Shown piece by piece: positions 1-7,907 of a DNA stretch of 36,680 nt (position 1 is its first letter; each line of letters begins with the position of its first letter). The position numbers and the translations under genes were made by a program. The notes under the pieces were generated by a model that did not search any database, was not told where the DNA came from, and saw nothing but the letters and a program-made list of their open reading frames with translations. Source of the DNA: Brumimicrobium sp040882265 (GTDB taxonomy: Bacteria; Bacteroidota; Bacteroidia; Flavobacteriales_D; Crocinitomicaceae); assembly GCA_040882265.1 (NCBI GenBank), contig JBBEBO010000054.1, positions 1 through 36,680 of the forward strand, read 5' to 3'.

Positions 1-152
1 CTATACCAAGGTTTTAAAGGTGACTTTTGTCACAAATTGGAATGTTTTTCATTATTAAAATGTTACTCTAAAAGTAGGGAGGTGATAAATAGAAGGATAA
101 ATTACTCATCACTTGTCCATTCTAAAAATATCCACGACCTTTGCACAGATTT

Positions 153-1217
153 ATGGAAAAAAGAATCGACATACGAAGTTTATCAAACGCTGATTTAAAA
201 GCTCAACTTTTAGAAATGGGAGAAAAAGCTTTTAGAGCGTCTCAAGTCTATGAATGGCTCTGGCAAAAAAATGCGGTTACATTTGAAGAAATGACAAATT
301 TGAGCGTTGATCTCCGTGAAAAGTTGGAGCAACATTACTTTATTGATCATATTACTTTAGACGAGCAACAAATCAGCTCTGATCGCACAATAAAATGTGC
401 ATTTAATGTCGGTGTAGGCAAGGTTGTTGAAGGTGTTTTAATCCCTTCAAAAACACGTATGACAGCATGCATATCTTCGCAAGTTGGGTGCAGTTTAGCG
501 TGTAAATTTTGCGCAACGGGTAAGTTAAAGCTTTTAAAGAACCTTTCTGCGGGTGAAATTGTAGATCAAGTTGTTTACTTACGAGATCAAGCGCATGAAA
601 AATACCAAACCAACCTATCAAACATCGTTTATATGGGCATGGGCGAGCCTTTGCTTAACTATAATAACGTAATGAAAAGCGTAGACCTTATCACCTCGGA
701 AAAAGGACTGGGAATGTCTCCCAAAAGAATCACTATTTCAACTGCTGGGATTGCAAAGATGATTAAACGCATGGGGGATGATGAAACAAAGATCAATCTT
801 GCACTTTCACTTCATGCGGCAAATGATAAAAAACGCAATGAAATAATGGCAATCAATGAAACTAATAACCTCGAATCATTAGCTGAGGCATTGCGTTATT
901 TTTATGAGAAAACTGGAACCCGAGTAACTTATGAATATATTATTTTTCGTGACTTTAATGACGAATTAACTGATGCTAGAGAGCTTGCAGAATTTTGTAA
1001 AATTATCCCGTGTAAAGTAAACATAATTGAGTACAATCCAATTGATGACGGCGAGTTTCAGCAAGCAGATTCACGGAAAGTAGATAATTTCGCTGCTTTT
1101 CTTGAAGAACGCAATATTATTGTAAACATCAGAAGAAGTCGTGGTAAAGATATTGACGCTGCTTGTGGTCAACTAGCCAATAAAAACAAGGCGGTAGATG
1201 AACGCGTTTTTAAGTAA
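153..1217 (+). CDS. rlmN: 23S rRNA (adenine(2503)-C(2))-methyltransferase (dual-specificity RlmN)
   Basis: Radical SAM enzyme that methylates C2 of A2503 in 23S rRNA, and in studied homologs A37 of some tRNAs. The 354-residue protein has the usual family length. The iron-sulfur motif CxxxCxxC is at residues 113-120 (C113, C117, C120), a GMGEP motif at 162-166, and the second catalytic cysteine in DAACGQ (C338). I chose the ATG at 153; an in-frame TTG at 141 would add four residues (MHRF) and lies in the presumed promoter, where GACCTTTG (136-143) matches 7 of 8 bases of TAnnTTTG. That leaves almost no leader. It stands alone and converges with rsmA across a 160-base gap without an obvious terminator. 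Identification is very secure; the start is likely. Confidence 0.96.
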   Translation: MEKRIDIRSLSNADLKAQLLEMGEKAFRASQVYEWLWQKNAVTFEEMTNLSVDLREKLEQHYFIDHITLDEQQISSDRTIKCAFNVGVGKVVEGVLIPSKTRMTACISSQVGCSLACKFCATGKLKLLKNLSAGEIVDQVVYLRDQAHEKYQTNLSNIVYMGMGEPLLNYNNVMKSVDLITSEKGLGMSPKRITISTAGIAKMIKRMGDDETKINLALSLHAANDKKRNEIMAINETNNLESLAEALRYFYEKTGTRVTYEYIIFRDFNDELTDARELAEFCKIIPCKVNIIEYNPIDDGEFQQADSRKVDNFAAFLEERNIIVNIRRSRGKDIDAACGQLANKNKAVDERVFK

Positions 1218-1377
1218 ACGAAAGAACCCAAAAAAACCTTGGAGAGTTTATTGGTCTCAAAAATAGTTAAAACTATGCACTTTAGCTTCTAAAAATCGCA
1301 TCAGACATCAGACAATAGATGTTAATTGTAGAATTTTATTCTCATCTAAACTTATGGTACTTTCAGTCCATAGTGGT

Positions 1378-2160
1378 TTATTTTTCCAAACTCGTTACTA
1401 ATCCAGTAAGCTCAATAAAATGTTCAATTGAAAGTCGTTCTGGACGTAAACTCAAATAAGGATGATCGGGTAACTCATTTACATCAACAATACTTTTTAA
1501 CGTGTTGCGAATAGTTTTACGGCGCTGACTAAACGTAGTTTTCACGATTTTCTCGTAGAGTTGTTCATCAACTTGAAGCGATTTTCGTTCATTGCGCAAG
1601 CAGCGAATTACTCCAGATTTAACTTTTGGCGGGGGATTAAACACTGTGGGCTCAACTGTAAAACAGTATTCGATATCGTAATAAGTTTGAAGCAATACAT
1701 TTAACACACCGTATTGCTTTGTGCCAGGAGGAGCACTAATTCGTTCAACTAATTCTTTTTGAAACATTCCCATTATTTCGGGAATTTGATTGCGGTATTG
1801 AATGCACTTAAATAGAATCTGAGAAGAAATGTTGTATGGAAAATTTCCCACGACTGCAAAAGGAGAACTTCCAAATATTATTGAGAAGTCCGTTTTTAAA
1901 AAGTTTTTCTGATGGATTCGCTCTTTGAGTTGTGGAAAATTACGTGTTAAATAAGCAACAGATTCTCTGTCAACTTCCATTACGTGTAGTTCAATTGAAT
2001 CATCTTCCAAAAAATATTTTGTGATTGCGCCCATTCCTGGACCAATTTCCAATACAGTTGAACATCCCTCATGGCCACTAAATTGGTCAACAATTTTACG
2101 ACTTATATTTTCGTCAACTAAAAAATGCTGACCAAGGTGTTTCTTTGGATCAACTGACAT
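1378..2160 (-). CDS. rsmA: 16S rRNA (adenine(1518)-N(6)/adenine(1519)-N(6))-dimethyltransferase RsmA
   Basis: SAM-dependent enzyme (KsgA family) that dimethylates two adjacent adenosines in the 3' hairpin of 16S rRNA late in small-subunit assembly. The 260-residue protein begins with the family signature around LGQHFL (9-14), has the SAM-binding loop EIGPGMG at 38-44 and the catalytic NFPYN at 106-110. Its ATG overlaps the stop of the upstream DUF4286 gene by one base (TAATG), which implies translational coupling. It is the last gene of a leftward three-gene operon with DUF4286 and an SDR protein. Nothing is missing. Confidence 0.96.
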   Translation of the reverse strand: MSVDPKKHLGQHFLVDENISRKIVDQFSGHEGCSTVLEIGPGMGAITKYFLEDDSIELHVMEVDRESVAYLTRNFPQLKERIHQKNFLKTDFSIIFGSSPFAVVGNFPYNISSQILFKCIQYRNQIPEIMGMFQKELVERISAPPGTKQYGVLNVLLQTYYDIEYCFTVEPTVFNPPPKVKSGVIRCLRNERKSLQVDEQLYEKIVKTTFSQRRKTIRNTLKSIVDVNELPDHPYLSLRPERLSIEHFIELTGLVTSLEK

Positions 2161-2474
2161 TAGTTTTTGAATTCATCAATCACAGAAAGCAAAGTTCTAA
2201 ATGCAGCAAATTTTCCTTCAAAGCGTTTGGAGTGTTCTGCTTGAAGCCTTGGTGCGTGTTTCTCTTGATATGTGTTTAATGCTTCTTCAGAAAAAGCAAG
2301 GTAGATAATTGCGTAGGTTTTACCGCCTTCTTCTTCACCTTGAACTCTACAAATACGACATTCTTTAAAATGTCCAGTTGACATTACATCGGGAATATGT
2401 GTTTCTCGCATCCAGCTGAGCCATTCATCAGAAACATTAACGTCTATACTAACTGTTACATTATAAACTACCAT
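2160..2474 (-). CDS. DUF4286 family protein
   Basis: Small 104-residue protein of the DUF4286 family, common in Bacteroidota and of unknown function. It opens with a beta strand (VVYNVTVSIDVNV), followed by a conserved WLSWMRETHIPDVM segment (residues 18-31), and looks like a single ferredoxin-like alpha/beta domain. There is no signal peptide or membrane segment, so it is probably cytoplasmic. It sits 18 bases after the SDR gene and overlaps rsmA by one base. The coupling to rsmA suggests a link to translation or ribosome biogenesis, but that is inference from position only. Confidence 0.88.
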   Translation of the reverse strand: MVVYNVTVSIDVNVSDEWLSWMRETHIPDVMSTGHFKECRICRVQGEEEGGKTYAIIYLAFSEEALNTYQEKHAPRLQAEHSKRFEGKFAAFRTLLSVIDEFKN

Positions 2475-2492
2475 AAAATTGGTGTTTTGAAT

Positions 2493-3275
2493 TTATAAAG
2501 ACTTTGTTCTTCCCCCGTCTACAGGAACGTTAATTCCATTGATATAGCTTGCTGCAGGACTAGCCAAAAAAGCTACTGCATTTGCAATCTCTTCAGGTTG
2601 AGCAATTCGTTTCATCGGCGATAGCGCAGCCATACTTTCTATGATTTCATCGTAATTTAACCCCGTAGATTGTGCAGCTTTACTTTCAGCAATGGATTGA
2701 AGTCGTACAGTGTTAGTTGCTCCTGGCAAAACATTGTTTACAGTGATGTTGTATTGACCAAGTTCATTGGCCATTGTTTTACTCCAGTTTGCAACAGCAC
2801 CTCTGACAGTATTCGATACGCCCAATCCATCTAATGGTTGTTTAACACTGGTAGAGATAATATTGATTATACGGCCATACCCAGCAGATTTCATTCCTGG
2901 ATATAACGCTTGAACCATAATGTGATTACAAATTAAATGCTGAGTAAATGCGCTCGTAAATTCTTCTATTTTTGCATTTCTTATGGGTCCACCTTTTGGT
3001 CCACCTGTGTTGTTTAATAAAATGTTCGCCACATTATTTTTTGACCATTCCTTAATTTTTTTCTCAAGTAAATCTGGTTTAGAGAAATCAGCAACGATAT
3101 AATCATTTTTTTTGTTTGATTTCAGCTCAACTAATACAGCCTTCAATTTGTCTTCATTTCTCGCTACTAGTGTTATAGATGCTCCCATTTTAGACAATTG
3201 AAGCGCAACACACTTTCCAATTCCTTGTGTACTTCCACAAACTACAGCGTGTTTTCCTGTCAAATCAATATTCAT
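2493..3275 (-). CDS. SDR family oxidoreductase (3-oxoacyl-ACP reductase-like, atypical active site)
   Basis: Short-chain dehydrogenase/reductase fold, 260 residues. The NAD(P)-binding glycine motif GSTQGIG is at 14-20, an NNTGG variant of the NNAG motif at 88-92, and the C-terminal PVDGG signature at 251-255. The catalytic region is unusual. After Ser141, the place where YxxxK is expected reads S154-N-T-V-R158, so both the catalytic Tyr and Lys are absent. Some ketoacyl-ACP-reductase-like SDR subgroups are known to lack the tetrad, so this is probably a family trait rather than damage. It is the first gene of the operon with DUF4286 and rsmA; a perfect -7 element lies 17-24 bases upstream. 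The substrate is unknown. Confidence 0.85.
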   Translation of the reverse strand: MNIDLTGKHAVVCGSTQGIGKCVALQLSKMGASITLVARNEDKLKAVLVELKSNKKNDYIVADFSKPDLLEKKIKEWSKNNVANILLNNTGGPKGGPIRNAKIEEFTSAFTQHLICNHIMVQALYPGMKSAGYGRIINIISTSVKQPLDGLGVSNTVRGAVANWSKTMANELGQYNITVNNVLPGATNTVRLQSIAESKAAQSTGLNYDEIIESMAALSPMKRIAQPEEIANAVAFLASPAASYINGINVPVDGGRTKSL

Positions 3276-3291
3276 TTCGATTGTTTTTTGT

Positions 3292-3299
3292 CAAAGTTA
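3292..3299 (-). promoter_or_regulatory. Bacteroidota -7 promoter element for the SDR-DUF4286-rsmA operon
   Basis: Read on the minus strand this is TAACTTTG, a perfect TAnnTTTG, ending 17 bases before the SDR start codon. No clear -33 TTG was found at the usual spacing, so only the -7 box is claimed. Confidence 0.5.
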
Positions 3300-3464
3300 G
3301 AGAAATTATAAAGATTTGTAAATGCTTAATTGAGAATTTAAAATAGTTTTTCTGATTAAAATTTGGTTTTAATAAATAAGTTAGACACTTTTTTGGGAAA
3401 ATAATAGCTGATTTTAATGATTAAAACTTAAAATTTGTGAACTTAGCGCAAGTAACAAAAAGAG

Positions 3465-4418
3465 ATGATAAAATATTTTTCAAGCAATCAACCTTTTGTG
3501 ATTGTTCTAATACCAATTATGGTTTTAGGACATTTATTATTAGATGCTTTTTTTCCAAGCTTTGAACTTTTAGCTATTGGACAAGAAAATTTATGGGGAT
3601 TAGATTTTACACTTATCGATGCCTTAACCAGTCGAATTGGTGCTTTTTTTGCAGTTTGTATAAATGCCATATTGATTAATTGGTTCTTTAACACACATGA
3701 GTTTTACGATAGAAACAATTATTTGCCGAGCTTGGTTTATGTTTTGTTGGTATTTCTCTTCCCTCTTAGTTTAAGGTTAGGGGAAGATTTAATAGCTCAC
3801 ACCTTCTTTATTTTAAGCTTGTCAAAATTATATGACATCAAACAAAATGATGACGCTCGTACAAATACTTTTTTAAGTGGACTTTTTCTTGGTGGAGCAA
3901 TTACATTCTTGCCCATTTACATCTACTTTTTGATTTTTATTTGGTTTTGTACACTCAGTATCCGTCCATTTGTTTCAAGAGAATTTGTGCTTCCTATAAT
4001 TGGAGTTGCTCTCCCGCTTGGTTGGGTCGCTTTTATAGATCCAAATTTTTATGAAAATTTTATTCTTTTCACCTCGTTTTTAGAGTACTCACATTACGGT
4101 ATTATAACCTTGTTAATTCCTCATATCATTGTTGCCTTACTAAGTATTATTGCATATAAACATATATTGGATCGCCGTTCTAAAAGCTCAATTAGGTATA
4201 AGCGAATCATTGGGTTAACAAGCTATGTTTTCTTGTTTTCAATTTTGGTAAGTATCGCAGTAGTTTTAATCAATGGATCCTATTTTTATTTTACAATTGG
4301 AGCTGTAATCTTAAGCATAATTATCCCTTATAGCTATCTTGATTCAAGGCATAAATGGATTCCTAGTGTTTTGCTTTACGTTTTACTCTTAATTAACATT
4401 GCGAAATTTTTTTATTAG
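3465..4418 (+). CDS. DUF6427 family integral membrane protein
   Basis: A 317-residue polytopic membrane protein of the Bacteroidota family DUF6427, with a typical opening (MIKYFSSNQPFV) and roughly nine or ten hydrophobic segments spread over its length. Charged stretches occur mainly in short loops such as LSKLYDIKQNDDAR (about residues 119-132) and DRRSKSSIRYKR (236-247). No catalytic motif is visible and the family has no established function. It is transcribed alone, away from the SDR operon. Downstream lies the accessory lipoprotein patch, so its original neighbour on that side may have been lost. Confidence 0.82.
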   Translation: MIKYFSSNQPFVIVLIPIMVLGHLLLDAFFPSFELLAIGQENLWGLDFTLIDALTSRIGAFFAVCINAILINWFFNTHEFYDRNNYLPSLVYVLLVFLFPLSLRLGEDLIAHTFFILSLSKLYDIKQNDDARTNTFLSGLFLGGAITFLPIYIYFLIFIWFCTLSIRPFVSREFVLPIIGVALPLGWVAFIDPNFYENFILFTSFLEYSHYGIITLLIPHIIVALLSIIAYKHILDRRSKSSIRYKRIIGLTSYVFLFSILVSIAVVLINGSYFYFTIGAVILSIIIPYSYLDSRHKWIPSVLLYVLLLINIAKFFY

Positions 4419-4530
4419 TAGGGCATACGCTTTAGAATTTATTTAAGGCATTATTGCTTTTAAAACTTAAACAAAAAACCTTAAACATGTTAAATACTTA
4501 ACCTAGTTTTTTGTTCTAAAAAAGTTTTTA

Positions 4531-4538
4531 TAAGTTTG
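4531..4538 (+). promoter_or_regulatory. Bacteroidota -7 promoter element upstream of the relic/lipoprotein array
   Basis: TAAGTTTG is a perfect TAnnTTTG, with TTTG at 4510-4513 as a possible -33 box (17-base spacer). It lies 26 bases before the ATG of the broken secreted-protein gene at 4565. It is the only clear promoter found ahead of the lipoprotein copies and may now drive them. Confidence 0.45.
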
Positions 4539-4564
4539 ATTTTCACAACAATAATAACTTTTTT

Positions 4565-4690
4565 ATGAAACCTTTAACTAACATACTGATTTTATTATTA
4601 ATTTCTACATTAAATTTTGCTTAAACCCATGTAAACAGAGAATGGGTGGAAAGCAATAATAATCAGAACATTATACCTGATTTATTTTAA
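4565..4690 (+). pseudogene. 5' stub of a secreted protein gene, broken by a stop codon
   Basis: An ATG with a good promoter opens a signal peptide (MKPLTNILILLLISTLNFA) and then meets TAA at 4622-4624. In the same frame the sequence continues THVNREWVESNNNQN and IIPDLF to a second TAA at 4688-4690. In Bacteroidota, secreted beta-propeller (SBBP-type) proteins often begin with a signal peptide ending in Ala followed by Gln and a segment like HVN-EWVE. CAA to TAA at the first residue after Ala20-equivalent cleavage would explain the stop. The rest of the gene is missing: from about 4683 on, the sequence is a lipoprotein tail in another frame. The parent family is a tentative call. Confidence 0.5.
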
Positions 4691-4703
4691 AGACACAAGG
4701 GAT

Positions 4704-4790
4704 TGCTCATGTACCTTTAACTACATGACTTATATTTCCATTTTAGATTTAAATGATAATACGGAGGAGTATATTGACATCCCAGAGTAA
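4704..4790 (+). pseudogene. Orphan 3' end of a fourth lipoprotein-family copy
   Basis: These 28 codons plus stop encode a peptide from CSCTFNYMTYISILDL to EEYIDIPE, nearly identical to the C-terminus of the lipoprotein ending at 7906 (CTVHYMTYISILDL to EEYIEIPE). At DNA level the two tails differ at only a handful of positions over about 80 bases. Weaker similarity (YFKDTRD against YITDTTD) runs back to about 4683. No body or N-terminus of a fourth copy exists upstream, so this is a remnant left by deletion or recombination. Confidence 0.75.
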
Positions 4791-4811
4791 AAAGAGTTGA
4801 ATCAAATAATT

Positions 4812-5777
4812 ATGAATACATTAAAAACAATATTTACATTCACCTTAGTATCCATTGCAGTTCTATTACTCTATAATTGCAGAAAAGACAAAGTACCGGA
4901 GCTTGAAGAAGTAATTCCCATTGGGAATGGAGGCGATCATTGCCCAGAAATGTATACACAACGAACAACGGCGTATGCGGATTCTTTTCATAAAGTGAAT
5001 AAGCTTCCCGGATGTATTGTTGGTCCTGAGAATTTACCTCTTGAGAAATATTATTATAACGAACCTGTTTTAAACCCAAACAACGCTTTTGAATTTGCAT
5101 TTATAAGAAATGATGCTGATCCGAGTCTATCGGGTTGGCATGCTGAATTGTGTGTGTATAATTTCTGCAGTAATGAAATGAATATATTAACCGATCAGTT
5201 GGGGTACGATATCGATTGGAGTGCTAAAGACTGGATACTATTTACAGGAAAAGACTTGCAACTTTATAAAATAAAATCAAATGGTGACAGCCTTATACAG
5301 CTGACAGATACGGGAACATGGAACGATAAGGCGAAATGGAATCCAGATGGTACGAAATACTTGTATTTTGATGCCGATGCTATAAGGCATAAAATATGTG
5401 ATGAAGAAGGAACGTTGATAAAGGACTTTTCTAATAATATGGCGTCATTTGATTGGCTTAATGATGAAAAAATTATTTTCTCCCGAGCTAACGGATCCGA
5501 GCTATTTATTAAAGAATATGACCTGCAAACAGAAACAGAATCTCTATTGTATTCTCAAGCTCATGAGGCATCGGGAGAACCTTTAAGTGTCCATGAGGGT
5601 AAAGTATATTTTACTTCGGAAACAGGAATACACGTTTACGAAAATGGTACAGAAACATTACTTGACTCGAGTTATATAACTTATACCGCTGGTTATCCGC
5701 AATATTTAGCACCTAATAAAGTATTGTTTCAGAGATTTATTAGTGACACTACGTATTATCCGTGTACGGTATTATGA
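4812..5777 (+). CDS. Putative lipoprotein with TolB-like beta-propeller, copy 1 (3' frameshift)
   Basis: First of three tandem paralogs. I take the ATG at 4812; an in-frame TTG at 4797 would add five residues before the membrane segment. The leader ends LLLYNC (Cys23), a weak lipobox because Asn precedes the Cys. It is followed by the family block RKDKVPELEEVIPIG and GGDHCPEMY. The middle carries a WNPDGTKYLYFDA motif like the PD40/TolB propeller repeat. The frame ends early, after YYPCTVL. In another frame the expected tail (TYISILDL to YIDIPE) continues to a stop at 5842-5844, so one frameshift near 5768-5777 removed about 23 residues. It may be an inactive gene or a sequencing error. Function unknown; probably a membrane-anchored periplasmic or surface protein. 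Confidence 0.65.
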   Translation: MNTLKTIFTFTLVSIAVLLLYNCRKDKVPELEEVIPIGNGGDHCPEMYTQRTTAYADSFHKVNKLPGCIVGPENLPLEKYYYNEPVLNPNNAFEFAFIRNDADPSLSGWHAELCVYNFCSNEMNILTDQLGYDIDWSAKDWILFTGKDLQLYKIKSNGDSLIQLTDTGTWNDKAKWNPDGTKYLYFDADAIRHKICDEEGTLIKDFSNNMASFDWLNDEKIIFSRANGSELFIKEYDLQTETESLLYSQAHEASGEPLSVHEGKVYFTSETGIHVYENGTETLLDSSYITYTAGYPQYLAPNKVLFQRFISDTTYYPCTVL

Positions 5778-5857
5778 AACAACATATATTTCCATTTTAG
5801 ATTTAGAAAATAACACGGATAAATATATTGATATACCGGAGTAAAAAACAGTAAATA

Positions 5858-6877
5858 ATGCCTTACATTAAAATATATTACGTTTTACTTATTTTTTTAG
5901 CAATAGTTAGTTGCAGAAAAGACAAAGTACCAGAACTTGAAGAAGTTATCCCCATCGGGGGTGGAGGAGACCACTGCCCGGAGATGTATAATCAGAGGAG
6001 TGAAGCTTACCCCGATACTTTTCATAAATCGAATGCCGAAATGAACTGTATCGTTTCACCAGAAACTGTATATATGGAAGATTTCGCTTACAATGCCCCC
6101 ATTTTAAACCCTAATAATGCTTTTGAATTTGCTTTTATTAGGACTGCTAATCCTGATGAAATGAGTTGGAACGATGAACTTTGTGTCTATAACTTCTGTA
6201 ATAACAAGACAAAAATATTAACTGATAAAGTTAATTATGGAATTGACTGGAGCGTTAAAGACTGGATTATATTTACTGGTAAAGATTTGCAACTCTATAA
6301 GATTAGATCAAACGGTGACAGTTTAACAAAATTAACTGACACTGGTGACTTTAACAATTATGCACGTTGGAGTCCTGATGGCACTAGGTATTTATATCTT
6401 GATGCTTCTTCTAACTTTAAAATATGTGATGAGAATGGTGAGTTTCTTGAATACACTGGTTTTAGCATGAAGTCTTGGGCTTGGTTGAATGAAGATGAAA
6501 TAATCTACTCCAACCAAGGAAATACCGAGTTGCGCAAATATAACCTCGAGACAGAAACAACCTCCACAATTGTTACGCAAATTGGTATCGCACCGTCTGG
6601 AGACCGTATTTCGATTGCTGACAATGGAGATATTTACACAACTGCTGATGTTGGTCTAGTTCGTGTAAATCAATCCGGAAGTATTGAGGTTCTAGATACC
6701 AATTATGTTACTTATTCTTCTGGTTATCCTCAAGTATTGACAGAGAATAAAATTTTATTACAACGCTTTATAGTTGATACTACCTACTTTGAAGATTGTG
6801 AAGATCATTATGCGACTTATATGTCTATTTTTGATATAAATACAAACAATGAAAAACGAATTAAAATATCTGAATAA
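5858..6877 (+). CDS. Putative lipoprotein with TolB-like beta-propeller, copy 2
   Basis: Intact 339-residue paralog. Residues 1-19 form a lipoprotein signal with a good lipobox (AIVSC, Cys19), followed by the RKDKVPELEEVIPIG block shared by all three copies. Further shared features are GGDHCPEMY, an LCVYNFC pair of cysteines, and RWSPDGTRYLYLDA, which fits a PD40-type WD40-like propeller blade. The C-terminus (ATYMSIFDI to RIKISE) aligns with the tails of the other copies but is the most diverged. It starts 13 bases after the ancestral end of copy 1 and lies 15 bases before copy 3, so co-transcription is likely. The first 62 bases are identical to copy 3. I do not recognise a characterised family. 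Confidence 0.75.
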   Translation: MPYIKIYYVLLIFLAIVSCRKDKVPELEEVIPIGGGGDHCPEMYNQRSEAYPDTFHKSNAEMNCIVSPETVYMEDFAYNAPILNPNNAFEFAFIRTANPDEMSWNDELCVYNFCNNKTKILTDKVNYGIDWSVKDWIIFTGKDLQLYKIRSNGDSLTKLTDTGDFNNYARWSPDGTRYLYLDASSNFKICDENGEFLEYTGFSMKSWAWLNEDEIIYSNQGNTELRKYNLETETTSTIVTQIGIAPSGDRISIADNGDIYTTADVGLVRVNQSGSIEVLDTNYVTYSSGYPQVLTENKILLQRFIVDTTYFEDCEDHYATYMSIFDINTNNEKRIKISE

Positions 6878-6892
6878 AAAGGAAAACAAACA

Positions 6893-7906
6893 ATGCCTTA
6901 CATTAAAATATATTACGTTTTACTTATTTTTTTAGCAATAGTTAGTTGCAGAAAGGACAAAGTGCCGGAGCTTGAGGAAGTTATTCCCATTGGGAGTGGA
7001 GGCGATTATTGCCCTGAAATGTATGAACAAAAAACCAAAGCTTATGCAGATTCTTTTCATAAGGTAAATAATATGCCTACGTGTATTGTTGGCCCAGAAT
7101 ATTTGTGCCTTGAAGAATATACATATACCGATCCTATTTTAAATCCCAATAATTCTTTTGAATTTGCTTTCATTAGAACTAATCCTAATGAAATGAATTG
7201 GAATGATGAGCTCTGCGTCTATAACTTTTGCACCAATGAAATGAATATATTAACTGATCAGGTTGGGTACGATATCGATTGGGGCGCTAAAGACTGGATA
7301 CTATTTACAGGAAAAGACTTGCAACTTTATAAAATAAAGTCAAATGGTGACAGCCTTATACAGCTGACAGATACGGGAACATGGAACGATAAGGCAAAAT
7401 GGAATCCAGATGGTACGAAATACTTATACTTAGATGCTAACGCTAATACTTATAAAATATGTGATGAAGAGAATACAATACTTAAGGAGTTTGTAATAAG
7501 TATGGCGGAATTTGATTGGCTTAATGATGAGAAAATAATTTTTTCACGGTCTAGCGGAACCGAATTATCTATTAAAGAATATGACCTTGAAACAGAGTCA
7601 GAGGTTTTGTTGTATTCACAAGCTCATGAAGGCTCAGGAGAACCTTTAAGCATTCACGAGGAAAAAATATACTTTACATCCGAAACAGGGGTGCATGTAT
7701 ACGAAAACGGCTCCGAAACATTACTTGACTCTAGTTATTTTACTTATACAACAAGTTATCCGCAATATTTAGCACCAAACAAAATCTTATTGCAAAGATA
7801 TATTACAGATACAACAGATTACCCATGTACCGTTCACTACATGACTTATATTTCTATTTTAGATTTAAGTGATAATACGGAGGAGTATATTGAGATACCA
7901 GAGTAA
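6893..7906 (+). CDS. Putative lipoprotein with TolB-like beta-propeller, copy 3 (mosaic)
   Basis: Intact 337-residue paralog with the same lipobox (Cys19), family block, paired cysteines and WNPDGTKYLYLDA propeller motif as its neighbours. It is a mosaic. The first 62 coding bases are identical to copy 2. A central stretch (about 7265-7423) differs from copy 1 (about 5202-5360) at only about four positions. The tail (7826-7906) nearly matches the orphan tail at 4710-4790. Between these patches identity drops. Its stop codon is followed after one base by the in-frame remnant of purQ, so the array ends exactly at this gene. Function unknown. Confidence 0.75.
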   Translation: MPYIKIYYVLLIFLAIVSCRKDKVPELEEVIPIGSGGDYCPEMYEQKTKAYADSFHKVNNMPTCIVGPEYLCLEEYTYTDPILNPNNSFEFAFIRTNPNEMNWNDELCVYNFCTNEMNILTDQVGYDIDWGAKDWILFTGKDLQLYKIKSNGDSLIQLTDTGTWNDKAKWNPDGTKYLYLDANANTYKICDEENTILKEFVISMAEFDWLNDEKIIFSRSSGTELSIKEYDLETESEVLLYSQAHEGSGEPLSIHEEKIYFTSETGVHVYENGSETLLDSSYFTYTTSYPQYLAPNKILLQRYITDTTDYPCTVHYMTYISILDLSDNTEEYIEIPE

Positions 7907-7907
7907 A

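Noticed and set aside
20..33. GTGAC-TTTT-GTCAC hairpin at the window start as a fourth copy of the dispersed repeat
   Set aside because: It shares only TTTTGTCACAA with the family and lacks the hairpin and GGCGC blocks; the rest may lie outside the window.
141..152. TTG start for rlmN; similarly TTG 4797 for lipoprotein copy 1 and TTG 24866 for queA
   Set aside because: Each has an in-frame ATG a few codons later that fits the protein family better or spares the promoter.
403..621. Antisense frames inside rlmN, and similar ones inside other large genes (for example 9970-10167, 26821-27156, 35292-35543)
   Set aside because: They lie entirely within well-identified genes on the opposite strand, show no family text and no promoters.
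4472..4513. Possible terminator CAAAAAAC/GTTTTTTG after the DUF6427 gene
   Set aside because: The stem is almost only A-T with a 26-base loop; not distinguishable from background in AT-rich DNA.
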